Origin: Aneurinibacillus soli
GTDB taxonomy: Bacteria > Bacillota > Bacilli > Aneurinibacillales > Aneurinibacillaceae
Length of the DNA stretch: 64,000 nt
Assembly: GCF_002355375.1 (NCBI RefSeq)
Contig: NZ_AP017312.1
Span: 2,683,001 to 2,747,000, forward strand
Direction of reading: 5' to 3'
Position 1 is the stretch's first letter; every line of letters begins with the position of its first letter. Position numbers and translations under genes: made by a program. Positions 35,129-43,104 of the stretch are shown piece after piece. Under the pieces are notes generated by a model. That model saw nothing but the letters and a program-made list of their open reading frames with translations. It had not been told where the DNA came from and did no database searches.

Positions 35129-35350
35129 CTATTGTCTATCACGGGGCGGGAAAAAGAAAGGGGACGTATCGAAACCATCAGGCGAATGATGAAAAGTGCA
35201 ATCGCGGTAATATGAAGCAAGCTCCAGATTTTCCGGTTGACGTACTTCCGCCAATCTGAGCTGGCCATGATGAGCAGTCAGCCCGGCCCCCCGTACCGTA
35301 TGCCAGACAGAGAAAAAGGACTGAATCGAATCTAGTAGAGTTGCCATCAT
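35129..35350 (-). CDS. hypothetical protein, 73 aa
   Basis: The ATG pair at 35350-35345 follows GGGGGGAGATGA. The protein starts MMATLLDSIQSFFSVWH and has several His and Pro residues near the end (TFHHSPDGFDTSPFFFPP). No family recognised. It precedes the two-component genes by 34 bp and could be part of that unit. Confidence 0.4.
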   Translation of the reverse strand: MMATLLDSIQSFFSVWHTVRGAGLTAHHGQLRLAEVRQPENLELASYYRDCTFHHSPDGFDTSPFFFPPRDRQ

Positions 35351-35543
35351 TTCATCTCCCCCCATTCGTCAATGTATGCTTTGCCATACCTTTATTCTTC
35401 CTTTCAGATTTGTTTTTCTCTGAGACCTATCGTAACGTGTTTTCCTGAAAACAAAATGAAAAAGGCAGAAACTATCTCTATACCTCCCATCGTGATACAA
35501 TATAGAAATGACTACATAGGATAACGTACAAAGGAGATTGTAT

Positions 35544-36032
35544 ATGCGGTACTTCACAGTTCTACTCATGACCATTTTCCTGTTAGCCAGACCGCTCCCT
35601 GCTTTTGCGCTTACCGAGCTGCAAACATCAGAACCTGCTAATGGCAGTATGGTTCAGCAGGACCGACAGGACATTCGGCTGACATTTACATCGGAGATTA
35701 AAGAAGGTAGTTATTTCCGAATTCAGGATGATACCGGCAATCGAATTAACGTGCAGGATCTGAAAGTGAATGGCAAAGAAATGACCGGACGCACAGCTGC
35801 TCCGCTGCCAAATGGCATTATTGTCATAACGTGGGCAATTATAGATAAAAACGACAATCATAATCAGGGTGGAATTACGTTTCACGTGAAGACAAGCCAC
35901 TCTTCTACGCCGAATGCATTCCAGCCCCAGCAAAAAATCAGCGCAGTTACCTTCCTTCCACTTGTGCTAGGCGGAATCGGCATCCTCGTACTAGCGGGCG
36001 TAATCTGGCTGTTAAAAAAACGAACCACTTAA
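35544..36032 (+). CDS. CopC-domain protein with C-terminal anchor
   Basis: 162 residues from the ATG at 35544 behind AAAGGAG. A signal peptide (to about residue 22), a CopC-type beta-sandwich of about 95 residues (SEPANGSMVQQDRQDIRLTF, ITWAIIDKNDN), a Ser/Pro linker and a C-terminal membrane helix (about 132-155). CopC and YcnJ-type domains bind Cu(II) through an N-terminal His right after the signal peptide. Here the mature protein would start with TELQTSEP and lacks it, so classical copper binding is doubtful. Confidence 0.85.
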   Translation: MRYFTVLLMTIFLLARPLPAFALTELQTSEPANGSMVQQDRQDIRLTFTSEIKEGSYFRIQDDTGNRINVQDLKVNGKEMTGRTAAPLPNGIIVITWAIIDKNDNHNQGGITFHVKTSHSSTPNAFQPQQKISAVTFLPLVLGGIGILVLAGVIWLLKKRTT

Positions 36033-36036
36033 ATGT

Positions 36037-36086
36037 AAAAACCGCCGCATTCCTCCTGTGCATAACGAAGGAATGCGGCGGTTTTT
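36037..36086 (+). terminator. terminator of the CopC-like gene
   Basis: AAAACCGCCGCATTCCT and AGGAATGCGGCGGTTTT form a 17-bp stem followed by TTTCG. One of the strongest hairpins of the window. Confidence 0.85.
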
Positions 36087-36153
36087 CGTATATATGTTAC
36101 TGACGACAGAGCAGGCCAGATGATACAATGAAACAACGTGAGGAGGAGTAAGG

Positions 36154-36549
36154 ATGCTATACATATGGGTAGGAATCGCCGGAGTAGCAGGAGCTCTCTT
36201 ACGCTATCTGCTTGGAATGTGGATACAGGGTGTCGGCACTGGTTTTCCATTTCCGACTCTTCTCATTAATCTTACAGGTTCGTTTCTGCTTGCCTTCTTT
36301 TATACATGGACAGCTCAGCGCTTCCCTGTACATCCATACGTGCGAACTGCCATAGGAACAGGATTTGTCGGATCGTTTACAACGTTTTCGACATTTAGCT
36401 ATGAAACGCTGCATCTGATACAACACGGACAGATCGCTTCTGCGGCGGGCTATGTGATCATCAGTCTACTCGGTGGCTACGTGGCAGCTGTGTTGGGCAT
36501 CCGACTTGCGGCACGTCCACAAGAAACCAAGCAGGAAAGGCAGGGATGA
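36154..36549 (+). CDS. crcB: fluoride channel subunit CrcB/Fluc (1)
   Basis: 131 residues, four membrane helices. GAVVG-type start with GALLRYLLGMWIQG, the NLTGSFLLAFFYT helix and GFVGSFTTFSTFSYET, the conserved phenylalanine/threonine track of fluoride channels. Forms a dual-topology dimer; two adjacent paralogues as here usually make a heterodimer. ATG behind GAGGAGG. No fluoride riboswitch was found upstream. Confidence 0.95.
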   Translation: MLYIWVGIAGVAGALLRYLLGMWIQGVGTGFPFPTLLINLTGSFLLAFFYTWTAQRFPVHPYVRTAIGTGFVGSFTTFSTFSYETLHLIQHGQIASAAGYVIISLLGGYVAAVLGIRLAARPQETKQERQG

Positions 36550-36911
36550 GCATGGAGATCGTCTGGGTAGCAACAGGTGGGGGCCTCGGGGCAATCAGCC
36601 GCTTTGCGGTTACCTCCTTTATAAGCCGGGTCGTTTCCTCTCCGATGCCGTATGGAACATTAGTAGTAAATTTGCTTGGCTCGTTTTTACTTGGGCTTTT
36701 GTATGGCATAGAAGCAAGCCTACCGCAGCTTCTGTTTGCGGGTGTCGGGTTTCTTGGGTCGTTTACGACGTTTTCTACGTTTCAGTTTGATATCATAGGA
36801 CTCCGTGGCACACAGCAAAACGGGGTTGCATTCCGTTACATAACCCTTAGCCTTCTAGGTGGCATTATACTGGTCGCGCTTGGATTCGAACTTGGCCGCC
36901 TGTTTAACTGA
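36546..36911 (+). CDS. crcB: fluoride channel subunit CrcB/Fluc (2)
   Basis: 121 residues, four helices, GGGLGAISRFAVTSFI, VNLLGSFLLGLLYG and GFLGSFTTFSTFQFD motifs. The ATG overlaps the first subunit's stop (ATGA). Paired with the preceding gene as a probable heterodimer exporting fluoride. Confidence 0.95.
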   Translation: MSMEIVWVATGGGLGAISRFAVTSFISRVVSSPMPYGTLVVNLLGSFLLGLLYGIEASLPQLLFAGVGFLGSFTTFSTFQFDIIGLRGTQQNGVAFRYITLSLLGGIILVALGFELGRLFN

Positions 36912-36916
36912 AATAG

Positions 36917-36959
36917 AAAAAAGCTCCTCGTGCAGTTCAAAGCAACGAGGAGCTTTTTT
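36917..36959. terminator. terminator after the crcB pair
   Basis: AAAAAAGCTCCTCGT and ACGAGGAGCTTTTTT form a 15-bp stem with T-runs on both strands; serves both the crcB genes and the leftward membrane-protein gene. Confidence 0.85.
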
Positions 36960-36966
36960 CTGTATC

Positions 36967-37311
36967 TTACGATCGTACATAATACATAATGACTGTAAAG
37001 AGTGGCATCAGAACCGTCACAATAAGCGCCGGGCAAGATAGACTGAGGCCGAGTGACGCGAGCTTCTTATTCTGTACTGTATAACGAGACAGAAGCCCAA
37101 GTATGAAGCCGAACAGCGCGAGCAGGACAGATAACATCAGCCACAACATCGCCATCTGAGCCGCAACGAGCCCACTTCCTTCTGCACGAATAATCATACT
37201 GGAGAAAAATAAAAGCAAAAGAACAAGGCTAATCGTGCCGCATATGAAGGAAATCAATGCTTGCGTCGGCTTGTTGACTGGCTGCTCCTGTGTATCGCCA
37301 TGTGTTTGTGT
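36967..37311 (-). CDS. small three-helix membrane protein
   Basis: 114 residues from the ATG at 37311, behind GAAAGGG. A polar head (TQTHGDTQEQPVNKPTQ) is followed by three membrane segments at about 19-40, 50-77 and 90-110. The overall style recalls DUF4190-type proteins, without a firm match. Function unknown. Confidence 0.6.
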   Translation of the reverse strand, partial: TQTHGDTQEQPVNKPTQALISFICGTISLVLLLLFFSSMIIRAEGSGLVAAQMAMLWLMLSVLLALFGFILGLLSRYTVQNKKLASLGLSLSCPALIVTVLMPLFTVIMYYVRS

Positions 37312-37570
37312 CATACGAACAACCCTTTCCGTATTGTGCATACCCGTAAGGATATATGCTTACGTATAACTGTAGACGAAAACAGGGCAAGATTCAAGAC
37401 AACAGCTACAATCACCTGCGGCAAATGTGAAGGAATTCTGACATTTACGTGATGCGAACAAAATAGAATCAGGCGCTAAAAGCGGCGGTTGTCCACAGAT
37501 GTTTGTCCATACGTATTCAGCTGTGCTCTCATATGATGAGAGTATACCAAAACATAGGAGGTGCTAAAAT

Positions 37571-37789
37571 ATGTGCAACCGTGGATTCGATCCGTTCTTC
37601 AACAATATCGATTTTAGATTCCCATCATTTGACCCCTGCGATGGCTTTTTTGATGGCTGCCGTCGTGATTGTGACTGTGACTGCGACTGTCGCCGTGTAG
37701 TAATTCGCCGTCGTCGTCGCCGTGTCATCCATCGTCATATCCATCGTCATATCCATCGTCACGTCACCCGCCGCCGTCGTGTATTCTAG
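37571..37789 (+). CDS. Cys/Arg/His-rich low-complexity protein (spore-coat-like)
   Basis: 72 residues. The N-terminal 30 are aromatic/Asp-rich (NRGFDPFFNNIDFRFPSFDP), the middle has CRRDCDCDCDCRR, and the tail has RRRRRR then HRHIHRHIHRHV and RRRR. Ribosome site ATAGGAGG at a proper distance and a strong terminator after the stop support a real gene. The composition fits small coat or crust proteins and metal-binding peptides of spore formers, but no homologue is recognised. A CATACGTAT-like element upstream could be a sporulation -10, which is weak. Confidence 0.7.
   Translation: MCNRGFDPFFNNIDFRFPSFDPCDGFFDGCRRDCDCDCDCRRVVIRRRRRRVIHRHIHRHIHRHVTRRRRVF
37736..37765 (+). repeat. 12-bp tandem repeat coding His-Arg-His-Ile
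   Basis: CATCGTCATATC is repeated about two and a half times in frame, producing HRHIHRHIHRH. It arises by slippage-prone codons, so length variants are likely between strains. Confidence 0.7.
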
Positions 37790-37795
37790 TTAAAC

Positions 37796-37834
37796 AAAAA
37801 CAGCCGACTTAGCTAGACGAGTCGGCTGTTTTTT
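37796..37834. terminator. terminator after the Cys/Arg/His-rich gene
   Basis: AAAAACAGCCGACT and AGTCGGCTGTTTTT form a 14-bp stem, shared by convergent genes. Confidence 0.85.
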
Positions 37835-37836
37835 CT

Positions 37837-39075
37837 TTATGATACGTCTTCAATACGCATAGAGCGTGTATGGGAGGTATGGCTCCATTCTGTATTGTTA
37901 CTTGTAAAGAAAGCGACCACAGTTACGGGAATCCACGTAAGCAAAAACACCGGATACGCTAATAACCCAAGATACGCTTTAAGCGGCGTGCGCTCGATTA
38001 TCATCGCAAGCGGCGTTTGTGCGTACAGGGCAATGTTAATGGCCCACCAGAACCAGTTCGGCAGTGTTTTCGTCAGCCCAAGCTGGTCATACAGCGGAGT
38101 CGCTACCTGCAAATACAGCATAAGCGTTGTCATCGCGACAATTAAAAGACGCATTGGCTGGAACAAATAAAGGGCCGCGTCGAACTGGGAAAGATTACGG
38201 GTACGGACGGATTTGAACAAAAGCGGCCAGAAATAATGACGGGCGCAATAAAAATGCCCCTGCATCCAGCGCAAGCGCTGTTTCATCGAACTGGCGAGCG
38301 TCAGCGGTTTTTCATCGTATACAATTGCATTGTGCGCCCAGGACGGATAAATCTCCCGCTCTACACAGCGGGCAGTGAATTCGACATCTTCCGTAAGCGA
38401 TGTAGCGTTCCAGCCCATTTCTTTGAGCAGGTCGGTGTCTACACAGATACCCGTTCCGCCGAGTGAATTGGCCATTTTGAGATTATAGCGGGCAAGCTGC
38501 CACATCCGGTTCATGAACCAGTAGGTCACCGCATACGAAATCGTCACCCAAGAATCATATGGATTTTTTGTATCCAGATACGCCTGTACGACTTTCGAAC
38601 CACCGACAAGTTTTTCATTCATTTCACGCAGGAAATTGCGACTGACAAGATTATCCGCATCAAAAATAACGACTGCATCATACTGGCGCTTGCGCTTCCA
38701 TAGTTGCTCAAACATCCATTCCAGGGCATGGCCCTTGCCTCGCTTCTCACTATTAAATCTTTCCATCGCATACAAATCGTGCGCTCGTACGATATCTGCG
38801 GTACGATCCGTACAATTATCACAAATGACAAAAATATCGAACATCTCTTTTGGATAATCAAGCCGTTTTAAGTTTTCGAGAAGCGGCGCAATCACCAGCT
38901 CTTCATTATGCGCCGCTACAATTACAGCAAACGACTTCTCCGGTGCGTGCACACACCGTTCATGCTTACGAAAAAAGCCTGCAAGTCCGATCGTAATTTG
39001 ATAGGTACTAATTGCCCCAGTAATTACTTGCAGTATGATAAATAGATCATCTAGCAAAATTGCCAACATCGTCAT
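37837..39075 (-). CDS. family 2 glycosyltransferase, membrane-bound
   Basis: 412 residues. An N-terminal helix (about 9-30), a GT-A catalytic domain with IVAAHNEELVI, VICDNCTDRTADI, FDADNLVSRNF (DxD), SLTEDVEFTARC and the KQRLRWMQGHF (QxxRW) motif of processive GTs, and at least three C-terminal membrane helices (about 300-400). These traits fit polymerising synthases (hyaluronan, poly-GlcNAc, cellulose). The gene ends a two-gene unit with a DUF2334/FG-GAP protein 23 bp upstream. Confidence 0.9.
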   Translation of the reverse strand: MTMLAILLDDLFIILQVITGAISTYQITIGLAGFFRKHERCVHAPEKSFAVIVAAHNEELVIAPLLENLKRLDYPKEMFDIFVICDNCTDRTADIVRAHDLYAMERFNSEKRGKGHALEWMFEQLWKRKRQYDAVVIFDADNLVSRNFLREMNEKLVGGSKVVQAYLDTKNPYDSWVTISYAVTYWFMNRMWQLARYNLKMANSLGGTGICVDTDLLKEMGWNATSLTEDVEFTARCVEREIYPSWAHNAIVYDEKPLTLASSMKQRLRWMQGHFYCARHYFWPLLFKSVRTRNLSQFDAALYLFQPMRLLIVAMTTLMLYLQVATPLYDQLGLTKTLPNWFWWAINIALYAQTPLAMIIERTPLKAYLGLLAYPVFLLTWIPVTVVAFFTSNNTEWSHTSHTRSMRIEDVS

Positions 39076-39098
39076 AAACGAGCATCCCCCTAATCCTT

Positions 39099-40973
39099 TT
39101 ACCGCTTGTTTGGTTCAAAAGAAAGACTGATGTCTACACCCTGATGTTTTGTCTCCCAGACGCCGATATCGGCACGGCCATTGCCGTCAAAATCCGCACA
39201 CAGCGCCATTCTTCCCCCGCGTGCCCATGGCCCGTATGTCGGAAGAAATTTCATAAACGAAGAACCTGTACTCTGCCATACATCCCAGAGGCCGCTTGCG
39301 GGGTCATATGCGATCAGATCACATTTCCCATCTCCGTTCGTATCTCCAGCCAGCCATTGCATATTCTTCCACTGATCACGAGAGTTTAGAACGATAGCAT
39401 TTGTTTTGCCATCTCTCCTATCTCGAAAAATATGCACCATATGAGAAGATGATGATACTTCTATCCATTCATCGGCTCCATCCCCGTCAACATCTCCGGT
39501 CAAAAGGACAGCACCTGCTGCTAAACGGCCAGTACGCGCGACCGTAAATCGCCCGTCCTCATTACGCATAAGCTTCCAGCCTGTATCATTCTGCCAAAGT
39601 ACGTCCTCATCGCCATCCCCATCAAAGTCGCCCACCTGCAAAGCTGATCCACCCGGCGGAAGTTGACCATACGCACGCGCCTTAGCAAAAGAAGTTCCGG
39701 TCGATTCAAAAACAGCTACACGACCAGATTTGCGATCATACGAAAGCAAATCTTTTCGCCCATCTCCGTTTATATCCGCCAGTGTAAGAATGTCATCCGG
39801 TCCAAATGTGTGCGTCAGAAAACGGCGCCCCTCCGGCTGACTTCGATTACGCGGCCAGCGGAAGTCTCCCATCTGTACATAAATCGCTGATCCATCGTCT
39901 ATGACAAGCGAAGCGGACCCGCTCCCCGTGACATCTCCAGTCATCAGGTGTACAGACGCATCCGACAGCGACAGGCGGTGCGCTGGCGTGAATGGCACAA
40001 CCTCATGAAGCGACATCCAGGTAAACCCGCTTTTTCGCACACCAGCTACAAGTTGCTGCAGGTCGGATGTTTCCCCGATGCGGTATCGGTACAATGGCAG
40101 ACCATCCTGCATCACCTGTGTGCCATCTGGACGATGAATCGGCTCCATATGTTCGAATTCAAGATATGGATGATAAAACACAGACGCAAGTCCTTTATAC
40201 GTCTGAAGTTTTCTGACGATAGCCGCAGACGAATGACCGTCATGCACATACGAGAGAGGAGCAGGTACATACACAGAACCGGACGTTACCTTGCGATATG
40301 TATTATTTGTTTCATACACATTCATGTCCCGTAACGAGACGAGCGAACGAAAGTCAGGCTGGTATAAAATCCCCATGTACGAGCGAAACACCTCTTCCTG
40401 CGCGCGCGTATCTGTGTAATGAGGAGATTCCCAGAATGCCGGTACAAGTCCGACACGATCAAATGCCCGCAAACTTTTTTCGATTCGTTCCGCGGCATAC
40501 GATGTTGTTTTTGTATCCGGTACACCCGCTACGTTAAACTCAAAACCAACGCCTGTATTCTGTGTTCCATCTTGGAGTGGTTTGTCGCCGTATTGATGCG
40601 TATAGCCGTGCATGCCAAGCACCGCACCCTTCCCCTGCGCATCCCGAAGCAGGCGTGCTAACTGGCGAACATTCTCCGCTGGCTTCTCATCGTCAAACCC
40701 GCGATCATAACGCGAACCGTCCCTTCCAATGAATATCGCTCGTGGAATGACCGCTACGGAAAATGGGACGTGCTGTTCCTGCAAATACGTAAATACTGCG
40801 CGCAGGCGTCCCAGCTCATCGGGTGATCGATACGGACTTCCAGGCGCGATATCCTCTAGCCTAAGCAATGCAGCTCCTTTATTGTAGTTTGGCAGTTCAT
40901 TCGTCCGCCCGATTGTTGGGAACGGGCTTGCTAGGACTGCGATAAGCAGCAGAATAAGCCCCCATCTTTTCAT
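39099..40973 (-). CDS. DUF2334 deacetylase-like protein with FG-GAP propeller
   Basis: 624 residues from the ATG at 40973 behind GGGGGAG. A signal peptide (1-22), a DUF2334 polysaccharide deacetylase-like domain (about 35-330: LLRLEDIAPGSP, FSVAVIPRAIF, VLGMHGYTHQYGD, PAFWESPHY), then about six FG-GAP/VCBS repeats (about 350-620) with calcium-type loops such as DINGDGRKDLL, DFDGDGDEDVLW, DVDGDGADEWI and DTNGDGKCDLIAYD. The repeats would form a beta-propeller. Coupled to a GT2 gene, it probably trims or deacetylates the polysaccharide on the cell surface. Confidence 0.87.
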   Translation of the reverse strand: MKRWGLILLLIAVLASPFPTIGRTNELPNYNKGAALLRLEDIAPGSPYRSPDELGRLRAVFTYLQEQHVPFSVAVIPRAIFIGRDGSRYDRGFDDEKPAENVRQLARLLRDAQGKGAVLGMHGYTHQYGDKPLQDGTQNTGVGFEFNVAGVPDTKTTSYAAERIEKSLRAFDRVGLVPAFWESPHYTDTRAQEEVFRSYMGILYQPDFRSLVSLRDMNVYETNNTYRKVTSGSVYVPAPLSYVHDGHSSAAIVRKLQTYKGLASVFYHPYLEFEHMEPIHRPDGTQVMQDGLPLYRYRIGETSDLQQLVAGVRKSGFTWMSLHEVVPFTPAHRLSLSDASVHLMTGDVTGSGSASLVIDDGSAIYVQMGDFRWPRNRSQPEGRRFLTHTFGPDDILTLADINGDGRKDLLSYDRKSGRVAVFESTGTSFAKARAYGQLPPGGSALQVGDFDGDGDEDVLWQNDTGWKLMRNEDGRFTVARTGRLAAGAVLLTGDVDGDGADEWIEVSSSSHMVHIFRDRRDGKTNAIVLNSRDQWKNMQWLAGDTNGDGKCDLIAYDPASGLWDVWQSTGSSFMKFLPTYGPWARGGRMALCADFDGNGRADIGVWETKHQGVDISLSFEPNKR

Positions 40974-40992
40974 ACACTCCCCCAGTTTTGGA

Positions 40993-41928
40993 CTACCCAA
41001 GCTTTGCAGCCGGACAGATTTGGCGATAGTTGCACATGACACATGTAGACGGCTCTCCTATACCATGGAAGGAATCTTCCGGGAGTGGGCGATTGTAGTA
41101 GTCATCTGCACTATACTGCTTCATACTTTCTGTACTGACACGAATCTTGTGTGCGATTACATCGAGTTCTTCTCCTATCGGCACCGTTCGGTCGCATATT
41201 CCATCAAGCAAATATTCGGTTCGTACTTCGATCTGCTCGAGCGGAACCCCATAGCATTCATGCACATATAGGGCATACAATGAAAGCTGCTCCCGATTTC
41301 TTTCACTGATCCGGCCCGTTTTCCAGTCCGCGATTACCCAGATGTCATCCGGGCGGCGATACAAGGCGTCCAGCTTGACGTATACTTTCGTATCATGAAT
41401 CGTAATATGGTTGAGCTGCTCTACTTCTACAACCGTGCACGTATGATCCCTCGCAAGCTCCTGCCATGTGTCACTTACCAGTAAGCTGCGCGCGCATACT
41501 GGCATTCGGGCAGCGACTGTCTCCACACGAGCGGGAGAAAGCTCTCCCTCATAGTACATCTCATGCAGCATCGTATACTGCTTCGGATACGCCCACCAAT
41601 CATCTTGTTTTTTTGATTCCAGGTACGCATTGTTTAGCGACTGACGCAGAAAACGGGTTACGGCTGCTTCATCTGGATACGCTTGTTGCGTCTCTCGCAA
41701 ATCAAGGAGCTTCTGGGCAGCTGTATGGACTGCATCTCCCAGTAGTATGTACAAATTTTTCAGCTGTTTAAGCCGGTAAGCGGTTCGGGCAGTATCAGAT
41801 GCTGTCATCAGCCACCCGCCATGCGCTCCGTAATAATGATAGTAGTACTGACGCTTGCACGTATGAAACATATGATCGCGCGACAGCGACCATGACCATT
41901 CTGGATAAGGTGAAGTCTGGTATGCCAT
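40993..41928 (-). CDS. Cas4-like PD-(D/E)XK nuclease with Fe-S cysteines
   Basis: 311 residues from the ATG at 41928 behind AGGAGAG. The core VIADWKTGRISERNREQLSL carries the DxK pair and QLSLY helix of RecB-type nucleases. One Cys near the start (HTCKRQYYY) and three at the end (CVMCNYRQIC) give the four-Cys arrangement that holds a 4Fe-4S cluster in Cas4 and AddB. No CRISPR locus or other cas genes are nearby, so it is a free-standing member. Its role may be in DNA repair or defence. Confidence 0.85.
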   Translation of the reverse strand: MAYQTSPYPEWSWSLSRDHMFHTCKRQYYYHYYGAHGGWLMTASDTARTAYRLKQLKNLYILLGDAVHTAAQKLLDLRETQQAYPDEAAVTRFLRQSLNNAYLESKKQDDWWAYPKQYTMLHEMYYEGELSPARVETVAARMPVCARSLLVSDTWQELARDHTCTVVEVEQLNHITIHDTKVYVKLDALYRRPDDIWVIADWKTGRISERNREQLSLYALYVHECYGVPLEQIEVRTEYLLDGICDRTVPIGEELDVIAHKIRVSTESMKQYSADDYYNRPLPEDSFHGIGEPSTCVMCNYRQICPAAKLG

Positions 41929-42123
41929 GTACTCTCTCCTTTCTGCTGGAGCATCCGGTTTCTTGTACAGAGCCAAAAAGCCGGTATAATAATCATATAG
42001 AATATAGGATCGGGCATACACGGATGAATCTCACTAGTATGTATTTGTCAGTGATCCCCATATTTCCTCTATTTTTGCATAATCTATTGTACTTGATTTT
42101 CTAGAATATACGAGGATACATGT

Positions 42124-42666
42124 ATGACACCAAAAGCTTTGTTAGACTATCTTGTTTATTTTCATGCAGAACGTGATTATTTTGAATGTCATGAGGTATT
42201 GGAAGAATACTGGAAGAGCCTTTCATCCGAGCAAAATCGCGATGTATGGGTCGGGCTTATTCAAATTGCGGTCGGACTGTATCATCAACGGCGCGGTAAT
42301 ATTACAGGCGCAAAAAAAATACTCGCTGCGTCTCTTACTCGGCTTACGCCCGCTGAACTAGACTGGCTTGGTTTTGCGGGAGATCTACTTCGTGATGCGA
42401 TCATCGAGCGGTTACATGACATAGAAGCAGGGCTTCCGTATGCGGATTTGAATCTTCCGCTGCGCCCGAAGTTGGCCGCACAATGTGAAATGCAGTGCGC
42501 GATGGAAGGCCGTCATTGGCTGTCTCCTACTAATTTTGCCGATCCATTTCTCATCCATAAACACAAGCTGCGCGATCGTAGTGCTGTCATCGCAGAACGG
42601 GAACGCCGCCTTTCAGAACGCACCCCAAACAATCAGTCCCGCATAGATAAACCCTCCCACATGTAA
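42124..42666 (+). CDS. DUF309 protein
   Basis: 180 residues. YFHAERDYFECHEVLEEYWK and WVGLIQIAVGLYHQRRGN are the two conserved helices of DUF309, whose His and Glu residues may bind a metal. The C-terminal 50 residues beyond the domain are charged and unconserved. ATG behind ACGAGG. Biological role unknown. Confidence 0.9.
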   Translation: MTPKALLDYLVYFHAERDYFECHEVLEEYWKSLSSEQNRDVWVGLIQIAVGLYHQRRGNITGAKKILAASLTRLTPAELDWLGFAGDLLRDAIIERLHDIEAGLPYADLNLPLRPKLAAQCEMQCAMEGRHWLSPTNFADPFLIHKHKLRDRSAVIAERERRLSERTPNNQSRIDKPSHM

Positions 42667-42683
42667 GCTGGGAGGGTTTATCT
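42645..42683. terminator. terminator overlapping the DUF309 3' end
   Basis: AGATAAACCCTCCCA and TGGGAGGGTTTATCT form a perfect 15-bp stem. The 5' arm is coding for the DUF309 protein. Shared with the convergent YqkE gene. Confidence 0.85.
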
Positions 42684-42700
42684 ATATAACACAGAGGTTT

Positions 42701-42952
42701 TTATTTGAATTTCTTCCAATCAAGATGACTTTCATCCAGCAACTCAGAAAATGATTTGTTTTTCTCGCGCTCCTTCTGTTCCGCACGTTGCTGCTCCAGT
42801 GCTGCTACACGTTTTTTTTCCTCTTCTTCCTTCATCGTACGAGACATATTTTTTAATTTATCGAGCGTTCCTTCTCCAAGCAAGTCTTTCAGGGTTGATC
42901 CTTCTTCAGCAGGCTTTGGCACCTGTCCGCCTGTTCGTTTTTGTTTCGCCAT
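42701..42952 (-). CDS. yqkE: YqkE-like protein (DUF3886)
   Basis: 83 residues, highly charged. Starts MAKQKRTGGQ, a coiled-coil centre (KEEEEKKRVAALEQQRAEQK) and the tail SFSELLDESHLDWKKFK characteristic of YqkE/DUF3886. No function is established. ATG behind AAAGGGATG. Confidence 0.85.
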   Translation of the reverse strand: MAKQKRTGGQVPKPAEEGSTLKDLLGEGTLDKLKNMSRTMKEEEEKKRVAALEQQRAEQKEREKNKSFSELLDESHLDWKKFK

Positions 42953-43104
42953 TATATATTCATCCCTTTCTATTTTGTCAGGCCAGAGTGGCTACATGAA
43001 TTCTGTTGTTCTATTAGCCTCGTCCACACATATACATATATATAATCGCCGGCGAAATCCAAATCGACTCTGTAGCGTTGTATGCAGACGAAAGGAGATA
43101 GAAA

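Noticed and set aside
36087-36153. Fluoride riboswitch before the crcB pair
   Set aside because: The 66-bp space has none of the conserved segments of the fluoride aptamer; only a ribosome site is visible.
37700-37780. CRISPR-like direct repeats
   Set aside because: The 12-bp repeats are in frame within a coding sequence, have no spacers, and encode HRHI units.
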